A stretch of 64,000 nucleotides of DNA from an uncultured Dorea sp. (GCA_910577685.1 CAJTOH010000002.1:62001-126000); one strand, 5' to 3'; counted from the first letter of the stretch, positions 19,001 through 26,901 are shown. Numbers and translations: made by a program. The notes: generated from the sequence alone by a model not told the origin.

Positions 19001-22000
19001 GTTCCCGGCAACCGTCCTTCCCGCTCTGGTACTGCACCTGGCGATCGTTCCGGAGGAATAGTCCCGCCACACATATCCTTCCGTATCCGTGTACGTTCTT
19101 GCCGCGGCGCTCTCCGACCGGACGTTCAGCCCCGCAATTCCCCCGATGTAGTCAAGCCCTGCGTTTCCAAAATTATCGGAAAGCTCACAGTTAAAAATAC
19201 CGCCGGAATTAAAGCTCACAATACCGCCAAGACCCACGAAACCGTTCATACTTCCGGAATTTTCACATCGGTCGATTATCTGGTTCTCCTGATTGACGCT
19301 GATAAGCCCGCCAACCATGGACACCCTCACGTCCTGCCCGAGCTCTGAAGCGGCGGCGTCCATTCCTTCGTGTCTTAAATACTCTTTCAGTGAAACGCCT
19401 TTTCCTAATCCGCCGTCTGCCGCGGCTGCTTTCGTGATATTTCCGGCATTTTTGCAATCCCTCAGAATTAAGCGGCTGTTCTTCTCGCAATATCCCACTA
19501 CACCGCCGGAATAGAGCAGCGACTTTATAGGGATGTTGTTGTTCTCCCCGCCTTCCATAGACACGGTGAGGCAATACGGATTATCAGATTCCAGAACATT
19601 TCCGGGAATATTATTCTCGTCACCCTCTCCGTTTAGCATCGGAAGAATCGGGGTTAAATCTCCGGTCCCTCCAACCGACGCCATGAGGTAATCATGTACG
19701 GAAATATTCCCCAACTGCTGCTTGCCGTAGGTTCTGTGATATCCGATCACGCCTCCCACAAAAGCGTCTCCCCTGATGCTCCCCAGCCGGTTGTCCGTCC
19801 GGAAGCCGTCCATCCTTATATCCGCCGCATCTGCGCGCCCCGCCGTATGGTCGACCATATCCACCGCGTTTGCGCCGATGCAGCCGCCCACATAGTATCT
19901 TCCTGTGACGCTTGCGGGTTTCACCTCCAGCTCGTTTTTCAGAAGTCCGGAGGATACGTTCATCCCGATACAGCCTCCTACGGCGTCTCCGTAACCATAA
20001 ACACGCCCGCCTATCAAGGTGTAGTTCTCATTCAATTCCTCTCCCAGATTCCCATGAATGTCGTTGAAACCAATCATCCCGCCGACAAAATTCCTGCCGA
20101 CAACAAGGCTGGCAACAGACTTCACGGTTATATTGCCGGAACCTTCAAACAGGATCTTCCCATCGTTGTATCCTGCCATTCCTCCCACGCAGTCGCCCGT
20201 ATTCGCCTGCCAAGTCTCCGTTACCAGACGGAAAACGGACTGATCGTAGTCAGACAGATAGCTTGCGCAGTCCTCCAAAACACCGTGCTCGCCGTTATAT
20301 CCGACGATCCCTCCGATATAACGCCCGTACCCGGCCGCCACTCCCTGATTCACACAGTTTAAGAGAGTAGAAACCGCGCCTTGCCTTCCCTCGTTCTTTC
20401 CGACAATTCCGCCCACATAGTTATTTCCTATTACATAACCGGCATTGGCGGTAACGGATAGGGATTCAGTCCCCTTAATCGCATGCCTGAGGTCATTAGA
20501 TAAGCCCCCGGCAATTCCTCCGACGAAATCGGAACCTAAGATATATCCGCCCTTCTTCGTACTGCATCCTACAATCTGGCTGCTGTCGCCGTAGCCGATA
20601 ATGCCGCCTACATACTGCCCCAGAAGCATTTCATCCTTCCTGCCGATATCGTAGCGTATACTGCCGGACCGTCCGGAAGCGCTGTAGGCAGTCTCAATCC
20701 ATGCGCCACCGCCGTATCCCAGTATCCCGCCGAAATACCTGCCTTCCATCTCCTGAGGATGATTGACCTTCGAGCTGCAAAGCACCAAACCATCGCTGCT
20801 GCAGTCTTTAAGATCCGCAGAAGCGCCGGCCTTCGCGCGGGTTCCAGAGGAATCAGGCACCCGGTAACTCCCTTCCAGATGCCCGCAGATACCGCCGGTA
20901 AATAGATTCCCTGTCACCTCCGCATGGTTCTCACATGATTTCACAGTCACGCCGCCGCCAATCCGGGCAAACCCGACGATTCCTCCGATTCCATACCGAT
21001 ACTGTCTTGCCTCTTCTTCCACATTCGTTCCGGCTCCGGCCGTCTTCGGCGCTGCAAGTCTTCCCGTTACGGAACCGTTCATCGTAAGTCCGCTGACCCA
21101 GAGATCAGAGGAATTCCCCGTGCCTTCCAAAGCCGATAGAGTCCCGTCTTCTTCTTTTTTTGCAAGGATACCCGCGATACCGCCGATACCGCAGGGCTTC
21201 CCGGAAGCATCCTTTGCAGAGCTCAGGCTTCCGCTGTCCTCGTCGCGGTCTGCGAGCAATACCTCAACCGTCTTCCCCTCTTTTTTCGTCCACTGAACCG
21301 TAATATCGTTCAGCCTTCCTTCACCTCTTCCGCATAGGATACCCACGCCGGACATATGCCGGAAATTTCTTCCGTTCTCTCCCGTATCGTCCAAACTCAG
21401 TACGGGATCTCTCAGGGTCAGGCCGCTTACGCTTCCCTCGATCTCGCAGAAAAGACCAAGATATTCCGTATAAGGCTTCTTCTGGCCGCCGTCTTTATAT
21501 GCCTTATCAATCAAGCCGTCCTTCGGCATAGAATCCGCGCCCAGCCTTACATTAGACACCAAGGTACTTGTACCGCCGCCCTCAAGAATCTGCCCTTTGG
21601 CAAGCAGCCCGATGGACGGGAAGTCCAATGCCGGTACCTCCTCACTCTGGCTCTTTACCGGTTTCCACCGTACCGACTGCACGTCACCTGTACCGGATGC
21701 TTCTCCGGCCTCCGCGGATTTTCCTTCCAGATCGAACACCCCTGTCCCGGCTGCCGTCCAGTCCATATTCCTTCCGTCCAGCCTGAATACCGCTTGTTTT
21801 GCGCCGCAGTACCTGATATTCGACAGATGGCGGAAACGGGTAATCTTTGCCTCCAGCTTCTCCCCGTCCTTCTTCGTCACGCTGGCAAACATGGTATTTT
21901 CCACATTGGAGGTAACGGGGCTGGAGGCGTGATACTCCCTTGCGCCCAGTTCCATGTTGCGGTAGGTCGGCCGAACCTCGATCTCGGCACAGATATCCTG

Positions 22001-23095
22001 GGGGGTTGATAACTGCGCAAGGGACGGTATCTCATTTCCCGGCTTTGAAAGCCCCGCGAATCTGGTAATACTTGTGCTGTATTCCCGAAGGAGCGCAAGG
22101 GACGTATCCGCCTTAAGGCTCTCCTGAAGCTTTGCCGACATCATACCGTCAAGGGTTAAGGAAAATTTTCCGTTCTGCCCGCTTTCCTGATATATAAGCG
22201 GAAACGCCCATTCTCCAAGGTCCTCTCTCTTTCCGGACGCCTCGTCTTCTTCTCCTTCAAGCTTTAAACGCACCATCGTATTCCCGGCCTTTCCGAACCC
22301 CTTTCCTTCCAGCTCCGCCCGGTCGATTACCGTCGAGAACAACCGCTCTCCCTTATCTTTGCCTCCCGCTTTCTTGTAAAACGTAATGTAAAATTCCACA
22401 TCCCGGTTATCGTGTCTGGAATTGCTGGACCAATTCAGCGACAGCGTCTCGCTGTTCACCAGATTGACGGCGGTTACCTTGAGCCTGACCGGCTTTAATT
22501 CCACCACGTTTACAACGTCCTCCACAGAGTAATAGCCAAGAAGCCGGCTCCTGCGGCTTTCATAGCTGCGGTTATCCCCCGCCGCTGAAATATTCAAGAT
22601 CTCCTCATCGTTTCCCTCGTAGGAAAGTCCCTCGCATCTGGTCGCATAGAACGCGGAGTATACCTGTCCCGTCTCCACGTCAATCTCGATCGTAATACAG
22701 GAATTCAGGAAATCCTTATCATAGGAATTATTCTCAAGCAGCTTACGCGCCAGATCTTTGGAACCTGTATCCCTGTCCTCCCTGCCGTCCAGTGTAATTG
22801 CATAAATACGCCCTTTCAGCTTATCCTTTCCGGCGTCTTCAAACGTATCGTTGCATATCCCCTTGCGGATCACTTCTTTTCGGAATTCTTTCCATTTTCC
22901 GGAAGTACGGTACCAAGTCAGCTCAGACTCCGCCGCCAGATATATTGTCTTGGCATTCGCTTCATTCTCCCGAAATTCTGCCAGTTTAATATATTTAATA
23001 GCAAATGGAACCGCAACCGCCGCAATAATGGACAGAATGACCAGCGTCACTATCAGCTCGGTTAATGTAAATCCCTTTTTGCCGTATTTTTCCAT
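13052..23095 (-). CDS. Giant prepilin with GLUG-type beta-helix repeats, 3347 aa; candidate pilus-tip adhesin
   Basis: The leader MEKYGKKG is followed by FTLTELIVTLVILSIIAAVA, a canonical class III signal with Glu at mature position 5, so the protein should be cut by PilD and inserted like a pilin. Residues about 30-200 look pilin-like; 200-630 are beta-rich. From about 635 to 2200 there are more than thirty GLUG-type repeats (GGIxGxN followed by a Cys-x-N-x-G-x-V turn), predicting a very long right-handed beta-helix. Residues about 2355-3347 form several beta-sandwich, Fn3-like units. No sortase motif or C-terminal membrane anchor is seen. Estimated mass is about 365 kDa. It is encoded between pilT and the minor pilins, and no PilY1 homologue is present. 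The adhesin role is inferred. Confidence 0.9.
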   Translation of the reverse strand: MEKYGKKGFTLTELIVTLVILSIIAAVAVPFAIKYIKLAEFRENEANAKTIYLAAESELTWYRTSGKWKEFRKEVIRKGICNDTFEDAGKDKLKGRIYAITLDGREDRDTGSKDLARKLLENNSYDKDFLNSCITIEIDVETGQVYSAFYATRCEGLSYEGNDEEILNISAAGDNRSYESRRSRLLGYYSVEDVVNVVELKPVRLKVTAVNLVNSETLSLNWSSNSRHDNRDVEFYITFYKKAGGKDKGERLFSTVIDRAELEGKGFGKAGNTMVRLKLEGEEDEASGKREDLGEWAFPLIYQESGQNGKFSLTLDGMMSAKLQESLKADTSLALLREYSTSITRFAGLSKPGNEIPSLAQLSTPQDICAEIEVRPTYRNMELGAREYHASSPVTSNVENTMFASVTKKDGEKLEAKITRFRHLSNIRYCGAKQAVFRLDGRNMDWTAAGTGVFDLEGKSAEAGEASGTGDVQSVRWKPVKSQSEEVPALDFPSIGLLAKGQILEGGGTSTLVSNVRLGADSMPKDGLIDKAYKDGGQKKPYTEYLGLFCEIEGSVSGLTLRDPVLSLDDTGENGRNFRHMSGVGILCGRGEGRLNDITVQWTKKEGKTVEVLLADRDEDSGSLSSAKDASGKPCGIGGIAGILAKKEEDGTLSALEGTGNSSDLWVSGLTMNGSVTGRLAAPKTAGAGTNVEEEARQYRYGIGGIVGFARIGGGVTVKSCENHAEVTGNLFTGGICGHLEGSYRVPDSSGTRAKAGASADLKDCSSDGLVLCSSKVNHPQEMEGRYFGGILGYGGGAWIETAYSASGRSGSIRYDIGRKDEMLLGQYVGGIIGYGDSSQIVGCSTKKGGYILGSDFVGGIAGGLSNDLRHAIKGTESLSVTANAGYVIGNNYVGGIVGKNEGRQGAVSTLLNCVNQGVAAGYGRYIGGIVGYNGEHGVLEDCASYLSDYDQSVFRLVTETWQANTGDCVGGMAGYNDGKILFEGSGNITVKSVASLVVGRNFVGGMIGFNDIHGNLGEELNENYTLIGGRVYGYGDAVGGCIGMNVSSGLLKNELEVKPASVTGRYYVGGCIGANAVDMVDHTAGRADAADIRMDGFRTDNRLGSIRGDAFVGGVIGYHRTYGKQQLGNISVHDYLMASVGGTGDLTPILPMLNGEGDENNIPGNVLESDNPYCLTVSMEGGENNNIPIKSLLYSGGVVGYCEKNSRLILRDCKNAGNITKAAAADGGLGKGVSLKEYLRHEGMDAAASELGQDVRVSMVGGLISVNQENQIIDRCENSGSMNGFVGLGGIVSFNSGGIFNCELSDNFGNAGLDYIGGIAGLNVRSESAAARTYTDTEGYVWRDYSSGTIARCSTRAGRTVAGNSYVGGIVGYNMRGGNIMDNHSMANVTAAGNYAGGIAGGNAGKIQAAEDTFTGSRSIMGTGGEGIGGIAGINKSEVEVLSLQASAEGEVTAVNSKVTVIGRRKAGGIAGINMGSIRSVDQDGRPAGYLVCEAGRVRALDGMAGGIAAESEGGIQRAKNRCKEVSADSGPAGGIVAVNRSGVRIEACQSQGSVKSDHGYAGGIAAENYGTIAGCSVGSAGANPKAATVTSRGTGEIGAVCAVNHDGGLIQAITLYGNVALEGEARTAGGIAGVNRGAIRDLEDIGNMPQIGLSYGSLTVGSAAGRNEEGGEISNVDVNGLRFEGFGNYRYLGGIVGENQQGAVVRDCTFSNGRIEEAAGSAAPGNCYGGIAGDNYGSLDGCRVEDFTCRVTGVYTATSTSSAKEKEALSSHVGGIAGKNAGSVRGCVIGGESNVIDVGSGMAGGIVGYNEGSIELSGDETAARLMLTQTEPDGDETAGGIPGRVGSVQELADAAKAGNISADSQYVEWNGGNGVSIETLKYAGVRKEVSAGRKLTLIMSTNGNVGGITAYNTGAVDYCATGNWYLNNKSNAIGVGTGGIIGMNESGQDLSFLLNQAFVGRELASGATDRFAGGIIGNQNNTSQSGWKLRDSVNYGTIYCLRTHYSGGILGQWTGTGGTIENCWNYGNMQTTYQQGWLGAAGGIVAQLYHAYEENEYNIISCKNFGNIYGRTGKNNSDCANDSAGILGNITAYKTGSAQNGQKYGIQVLDCVNGPGVEVYSSSMASGIVGFFSCSDGPDYNPIVSSTGNIHLRIERCRNYAAVLNGKQFVGGIFGERYGAAGSRNTVLKDCYSVDIDGYNKPNYPVISYVNNANRNNAAQIQAAGNYYLNGKAGGSYLFNNGKNNVVPDISNDLKRADTNILYYIIKDGRQYYAYLAAGKSISVDKIGISEDGTVYDEKGQPAGRVLFGIDGAQDAAQYDGIQKVVGRDSNFDVHVRNSYYIKETGGNMDQMPKPEKIELRLDGSRLHIQVTPAAQTDPFQYKGALYRVNEDGSETLVKDGIEFFSEEFDFDLAESEILKGGTLRIRLRAYGMDPKILPSEETAGDISLGRILPDPKIRIELEKQTNGTAGYQYRFKLENAEEYKDEEDYRITVKFMDSPAAVSTIPDEEGYLIPESGGLTFTQEMQQLLIQAVSGKAGVLDSKKVPVPAYMPRYRPSIALLDNSQRPRVSCTVSGESVTELGITVTLDASSSGNVTTPPVYRAELIGTWDDGRDEKERNAVLASQDMLTAPNGKAVASFRLPAYIYRAKDLKVRVWYAQSGLGPVYTYRAAQETEANIYTVKGVETRNVDGTETEVPIWEYGYSPVPDENDNGYFKDYRWVSGKLFDFITPPPHLMDETELTPEYDGERRLQYTFLWDQEDGEYQEGNRYVVSLTGISGDNMSSIVTGQEVSGNELTIAAEDWRFSHVELSVTRKGDASGTSHTVGLTSAKRYQVKQRLRQPEQPSVVNYNADELFYTAEWTPIKTDGVRDETGCVSYGIYLRPYEEKDGILEPGEPVLLNPDDPVLVDGGVEMYRKELNLEEYAGQRVLIYIVAQAALDSAQYVDSVEGITYDMTIPQRLREPTVTWEMGWEYDRTSPVSVEEFQAEDELKDGKLTVKVTPDPDSIPTGDSSYLFKAYVFESQETAEAAKPEIETGKTAGMDGLLAAYPAPDGETLTPAVMEAESGNVYSGTVRGLTAQYAGKWILFYTRISSGNGQVSSKWTASEVVRLPYVRLDKPQVTVDSQEREVTLEAGSNPDLLGSETWQSSRTALHWNQVEWADSYYITLKPRTLDPDTDKAEVSQEQTYRIVEETDETDETAAAMGGKKVTVLRKVIAFDEQLGMDVEYWEPVEAQENQPLVFELEDYWAADENGVYTEAEIPYAYRVKLNSRLEVEWDEETGFKYTLILPDAESLTTVNGTVLSDPGLNVTEKALLSSDVFVNAPDGSSQSEAYTNSGEYEVLF
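16570..21200 (-). repeat. Coding repeat region: tandem GLUG-type motifs in the giant prepilin
   Basis: More than thirty degenerate repeats of about 35-60 codons, each with a core of GGI(A/V/I)G followed by a turn such as C-x-N-x-G. On DNA this shows as recurring stretches like CCGCCGATTCCTCCGGC on the plus strand. Repeats are diverged at nucleotide level, so recent slippage is not evident. Confidence 0.85.
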
Positions 23096-23137
23096 AAATT
23101 ATCACCTTATTCTTCCTGCCTGTGACCCACGTTCCCA

Positions 23138-24190
23138 CTACAATTTACTCTCTATAGCGTCCGGTTCCTGCGCAAACGCCGCCGCCATCTCTCTGGTAAT
23201 CTTCCCTTCCCGGTATAACTGCACGATTGCATCGTCCATAGAGATCATACCCAGCCTTCGGTTCGTCTGCATAATACTGGAAATCTGGTGCGTCTTGCCT
23301 TCTCTCACCAGATTACGGATTGCCAGATTAGCGTGAAGAACCTCAAACGCGGCAACCCGGCCTCTTCCGTCCGCCCTCGGAATCAGCTGCTGTGAAATAA
23401 CCGCCTCCAATACGTTCGCTAACTGCACGCGGATCTGCTGCTGTTGATGGGGCGGGAATACATCTATCACACGGTCAATCGTACTTGCCGCCCCGATCGT
23501 ATGAAGGGTGGACAGTACCAGATGCCCTGTCTCCGCCGCCGTAACCGCCACGCTGATCGTCTCATAGTCGCGCATCTCGCCTACCAGTATGACGTCCGGG
23601 TCTTCCCGCAGTGCGGCCCGCAGTGCATTTGCATAGCTCTGACTGTCAAGCCCAATCTCTCTCTGATTTACCATAGACAACTTATGGTGATGAATGTACT
23701 CGATAGGATCCTCCAATGTGATCACATGCGCATCCCGAAATGTATTTACCTTGTCAATAATCGCCGCCAGCGTCGTCGACTTACCGCTGCCCGTAGGCCC
23801 TGTCACAAGAACCAGCCCCCGCTTACGCTGATACAAGTCGATGATAGAGTCCGGTACGCCCAGCTCTTCCGGAGAGGGGATCTTCTCCGACACCAGACGA
23901 AACGCCATCGCAACCTCTCCCTGCCTTCGGAACACATTGACACGGTAGCGTCCCTGCCCGGGAACTGAAAACGACATATCATACTCGCCCTTCTCTTCAA
24001 ATCTTCTCATCTGCTCTTCGCTCATGATACTGCGCGCCATCTCCATAGTATCCTCTGCCGTCAGCTTCTCAAAGGGAAGTGTAGTAAGGCTTCCATTCTG
24101 CCGCATCTTCGGCGGAATCCCTGTAGTAATGTGTACGTCGCTCGCTCCCGCCCATGCCGCATGGGTTAAAATCTCTTCTATCTTCTGCAT
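23138..24190 (-). CDS. pilT: Type IV pilus retraction ATPase PilT
   Basis: Motor that depolymerises the pilus, giving twitching and retraction. Start set at 24190 (MQKIEEILTHAAWAGASDVH), since AGGAG is 11 bases upstream; the longer frame adds an implausible extension. The 350 residues match the family length. Walker A GPTGSGKST is at 131-139, Walker B is DPDVILVGE, followed by STLHT and the PilT-specific AIRNLVREGKTHQI. It lacks the zinc motif and N-domain of PilB. It is the first gene of the operon, and an extended -10 promoter lies about 40 bases upstream. Confidence 0.95.
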   Translation of the reverse strand: MQKIEEILTHAAWAGASDVHITTGIPPKMRQNGSLTTLPFEKLTAEDTMEMARSIMSEEQMRRFEEKGEYDMSFSVPGQGRYRVNVFRRQGEVAMAFRLVSEKIPSPEELGVPDSIIDLYQRKRGLVLVTGPTGSGKSTTLAAIIDKVNTFRDAHVITLEDPIEYIHHHKLSMVNQREIGLDSQSYANALRAALREDPDVILVGEMRDYETISVAVTAAETGHLVLSTLHTIGAASTIDRVIDVFPPHQQQQIRVQLANVLEAVISQQLIPRADGRGRVAAFEVLHANLAIRNLVREGKTHQISSIMQTNRRLGMISMDDAIVQLYREGKITREMAAAFAQEPDAIESKL

Positions 24191-24229
24191 TTTGTCCATC
24201 TCTCCTGTCTGTTGGTCGATTTTGCAAAT

Positions 24230-24238
24230 ATTATAGCA
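24230..24238 (-). promoter_or_regulatory. Extended -10 promoter of the pilus operon
   Basis: TGCTATAAT on the minus strand gives a perfect -10 with the TG extension; no good -35 is present. It lies between the arms of an inverted repeat, TGTTGGTC (24210-24217) and GACCAACA (24261-24268), that could bind a regulator. Confidence 0.6.
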
Positions 24239-24305
24239 GAAAAATAATCGATATAGTATTGACCAACACAATCCGCACCTTTTTCGGCATACATCGCATT
24301 GGAAG

Positions 24306-24345
24306 AAAAAGGGACTGCCTTTTTTGGCAGTCCCTAAAAAAACAG
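24306..24345 (-). terminator. Rho-independent terminator after the LytTR regulator
   Basis: Perfect stem AGGGACTGCC / GGCAGTCCCT followed by a T run on the minus strand; it separates the regulator gene from the pilus operon promoter. Confidence 0.85.
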
Positions 24346-24352
24346 TCCATAT

Positions 24353-25084
24353 TCATTTCTTTTCGCAATAATACTTAAAATATCTTTCCCTCAGCGGCTG
24401 GTACGATCCTCTCGGCAGACGGATGTTCGCCTCCGTCTCCATTACCGCCTCGCGGGCATTCAGGCTTGCGATATGCTCCAGATTCACAATATAGGATGCT
24501 CCTACCTTCACAAATTCCTGGTAATCGGACAATTTGGCGAAGATCTCCGTCATAGTCATATGCAAAAGCAATTCTTCCCCATCTTCCAGATACATCTTCT
24601 GACTCTTGCCCTGCGCCTCGCAATACACAATCCTGTCAACCGCAACACGGCTTACACTTCCATTAGCCCGCAGCACCAGAAAACGGCGCTGTTCCTTCGT
24701 CTTCTCTTCTAACAGCCGGTCCAATACCACGAACAGCTCTTCCTCCTCGACAGGCTTCACCAGATATTGCGCCGCCTGCACGCGGTATGCCTCCAGCGCA
24801 TGGTCCATAGAGGAAGTAATAAACACAATCTGGCTCTTCTTCCCCATATCCCGCAGTTTCCCCGCGGTTTCAATCCCGAACTCATCCTCCTGCAGATAAA
24901 TATCCAACAGAAACAAATCCGGCTCATAATCCCCTTCCATGACCCTGCAAAGCAGCGCTTCCGCGCTCCTAAAACATTCAATCTCCAATTCACAGTCCGG
25001 CCGCTGTTCCTGATAAACCGCTAACATGCTTTTCAAATTCCTCAACTGTACGGATTCATCGTCACAAAGCGCTATCGTGTACAA
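24353..25084 (-). CDS. LytTR-family response regulator
   Basis: DNA-binding response regulator of the AgrA/LytR type, 243 residues. The receiver domain (about 1-122) has the acidic pair LCDDE, the phospho-acceptor Asp in LFLLDIYL (about 60) and Lys in YLVKPVEEEE. The LytTR domain (about 135-240) has VDRIVYCEAQGKSQKMYLEDG and FVKVGASYIVNLEHIASL. The start codon is TTG. No cognate histidine kinase is adjacent, so it is an orphan here. Its position immediately upstream of the pilus operon, on the same strand but separated by a terminator, makes the pilus a possible target. Confidence 0.88.
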   Translation of the reverse strand: MYTIALCDDESVQLRNLKSMLAVYQEQRPDCELEIECFRSAEALLCRVMEGDYEPDLFLLDIYLQEDEFGIETAGKLRDMGKKSQIVFITSSMDHALEAYRVQAAQYLVKPVEEEELFVVLDRLLEEKTKEQRRFLVLRANGSVSRVAVDRIVYCEAQGKSQKMYLEDGEELLLHMTMTEIFAKLSDYQEFVKVGASYIVNLEHIASLNAREAVMETEANIRLPRGSYQPLRERYFKYYCEKK

Positions 25085-25193
25085 AACCTACCAATCCCCC
25101 TCAATAAAAAACTGTATATACAGTTCTATATTTTCTCTTAGTATTATACACAAATATACGCAGTTCTACCAGAGGGTATTTGATACATCTATG

Positions 25194-26882
25194 TTACAGT
25201 TTATGCTCTTTCAGCCATTCGTTCGCATGCTTGGCAATCTCGCAGACACATCCGTCCTCTACCGGAGACTTAAGGCCCGCGCTCTCTACCAGCCCGAGGA
25301 AGGTATCTGTCCCGCCCCGTTTTACAAATTCTTTATATTTATCCCACGCCTGTTTCCAGTCCTTTTCAATCTCAAGCCAGAACTGCAGCGCAACCGTCTG
25401 CGCCAGACAGTAGTCGATATAATAAAACGGCGTCGCATAGATATGGTTCTGTCTCTGCCATCCCGCTCCTCTTCCCATAAACGGCACCTCCGTCAGGTCA
25501 AGGTACGGACGATACATCTTCTCAAGCTTTAACCATGCCTCGTTCCTCTCCTTCGGCGTCATCTCCGGATGTTCGTATACGACCTCCTGGAAATGATCCA
25601 CCAGACACCCGTAAGGAATAAAGTTCAGCGTTCCCTCCAGATGTGAAAGCTCATACTTCCTGGTCTGATGCTTGAAGAAAAGCTCATACCACGGCGTCGC
25701 AAAGAATTCCATTGACATCGAATGAGTCTCCGCCGCCTCCATAGACGGGAGGTGAAGGTCAAGAAGTTCGATATGCTTATTCGCCATATAAGCGGCAAAC
25801 GCATGCCCCGCCTCGTGGGTAAGCACGTCTACATCCCCCGACGTCCCGTTGAAGTTAGAGAAGATGAACGGGCATCCGTATCCCGGGATATCGCAGCAGT
25901 AACCGCCGGTCGCTTTTCCCGGCTTTGCTACAACATCAAATAATTCCCGGTCGAACATCATCTTGATGAAATCCGCAGTCTCCGGAGACATCTCCGTATA
26001 CATCCTGCGTCCCGCCTCCATGATCTCTTCATAAGTTCCCTGGGGAACCGCATTCCCGTCCGGGAACTGGAAAGAATCGTCATAGATCTTCAATTCTTCC
26101 ACTCCGATACGCTCCGCCTGGTTCTTCTTAATCTCGCATACAATCGGAACCAAATCTTCCACAACCTGCCTACGGAAATTCGCGATTGCCTCCGGCGCAT
26201 AGCAGTTCCTCTGGCGGCGCACATAACCCAGCTCCACAAAATTCTTCATGCCGAGGCGGTGCGCCTGCTCCGTACGGTTCTTCACCAGCTTATCAAAAAT
26301 CTCATCCAGCTCTTCCTGATGCTTGTCAAAGAAGCTCCCGCTGGCTTCATAAGCCGCCTTACGTACTTCCCGGTCCTTGCTCTGCATAAACGGAGCCAGC
26401 TGCGACAGGTTGTATGTCCCTCCCTGGAACTCAATCTGCGCGCCTGCAAGGAGCGCCTGATACTGGGTCTGCAGCGTACTCTCCTCCTGCATAAGCTCCG
26501 TAACCGCGGGAGAGAATCCCTTCATTGACAGCTCCAGATTCAGGAACATGACTTTCCCCAGCTTCTCCTCTAACTCTGCCCTGAACGGGGATTCCAGCAA
26601 CGCCTTGCTGAACTTCTGCATCTCTTCTGCAATGAGCGGAGAGATATGGTCGTTGTATTCCCGTTCTTTTGTATAGAATTCATCTTTTGTGTTGATTGTA
26701 TACCGTATGTACACAAGAGAGCCTGATGTAGCCTCTTCTTTCACCAACTCGTTCATACGGTATATCTCTGCCAGCTGAGCCTCTGCATCCGGGGCATTTT
26801 TCAAATCTTCCGTAATCTTGTGGATTTTTCCCTTCATCTCTTCCAAGTCGACTCTTTTATAAACAAACTCGTTAAATTTCAT
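25194..26882 (-). CDS. pepF: Oligoendopeptidase F, M3 family
   Basis: Cytoplasmic zinc metallopeptidase that cuts imported oligopeptides. The start at 26882 (MKFNEFVYKRVD) follows GGAGGG; upstream Met codons overlap the small membrane protein gene. The 562 residues match the clostridial PepF group. The zinc site HEAGHAFA with downstream glutamate (SMEAAETHSMSMEFF) is intact. It is the last gene of the opp operon, so peptide import and hydrolysis are encoded together. Confidence 0.94.
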   Translation of the reverse strand: MKFNEFVYKRVDLEEMKGKIHKITEDLKNAPDAEAQLAEIYRMNELVKEEATSGSLVYIRYTINTKDEFYTKEREYNDHISPLIAEEMQKFSKALLESPFRAELEEKLGKVMFLNLELSMKGFSPAVTELMQEESTLQTQYQALLAGAQIEFQGGTYNLSQLAPFMQSKDREVRKAAYEASGSFFDKHQEELDEIFDKLVKNRTEQAHRLGMKNFVELGYVRRQRNCYAPEAIANFRRQVVEDLVPIVCEIKKNQAERIGVEELKIYDDSFQFPDGNAVPQGTYEEIMEAGRRMYTEMSPETADFIKMMFDRELFDVVAKPGKATGGYCCDIPGYGCPFIFSNFNGTSGDVDVLTHEAGHAFAAYMANKHIELLDLHLPSMEAAETHSMSMEFFATPWYELFFKHQTRKYELSHLEGTLNFIPYGCLVDHFQEVVYEHPEMTPKERNEAWLKLEKMYRPYLDLTEVPFMGRGAGWQRQNHIYATPFYYIDYCLAQTVALQFWLEIEKDWKQAWDKYKEFVKRGGTDTFLGLVESAGLKSPVEDGCVCEIAKHANEWLKEHKL

Positions 26883-26901
26883 TCTAATTGTTTTCCCTCC
26901 G

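Noticed and set aside
14232..22009. Many plus-strand open frames opposite the giant prepilin gene
   Set aside because: They mirror the GC-rich, repeated coding sequence of the minus strand; compositions are unnatural and no start signals are present.
4127..24190. Alternative reading of the pilus operon as a competence (ComG) or type II secretion system
   Set aside because: PilT with its specific motif, PilM/N/O parts and a full-length PilB with N-domain fit a type IV pilus; ComG lacks these and secretion systems need a secretin.
24191..24352. Possible c-di-GMP riboswitch before the pilus operon
   Set aside because: Such riboswitches control pili in other clostridia, but the leader here is only about 30 bases and has no matching structure.
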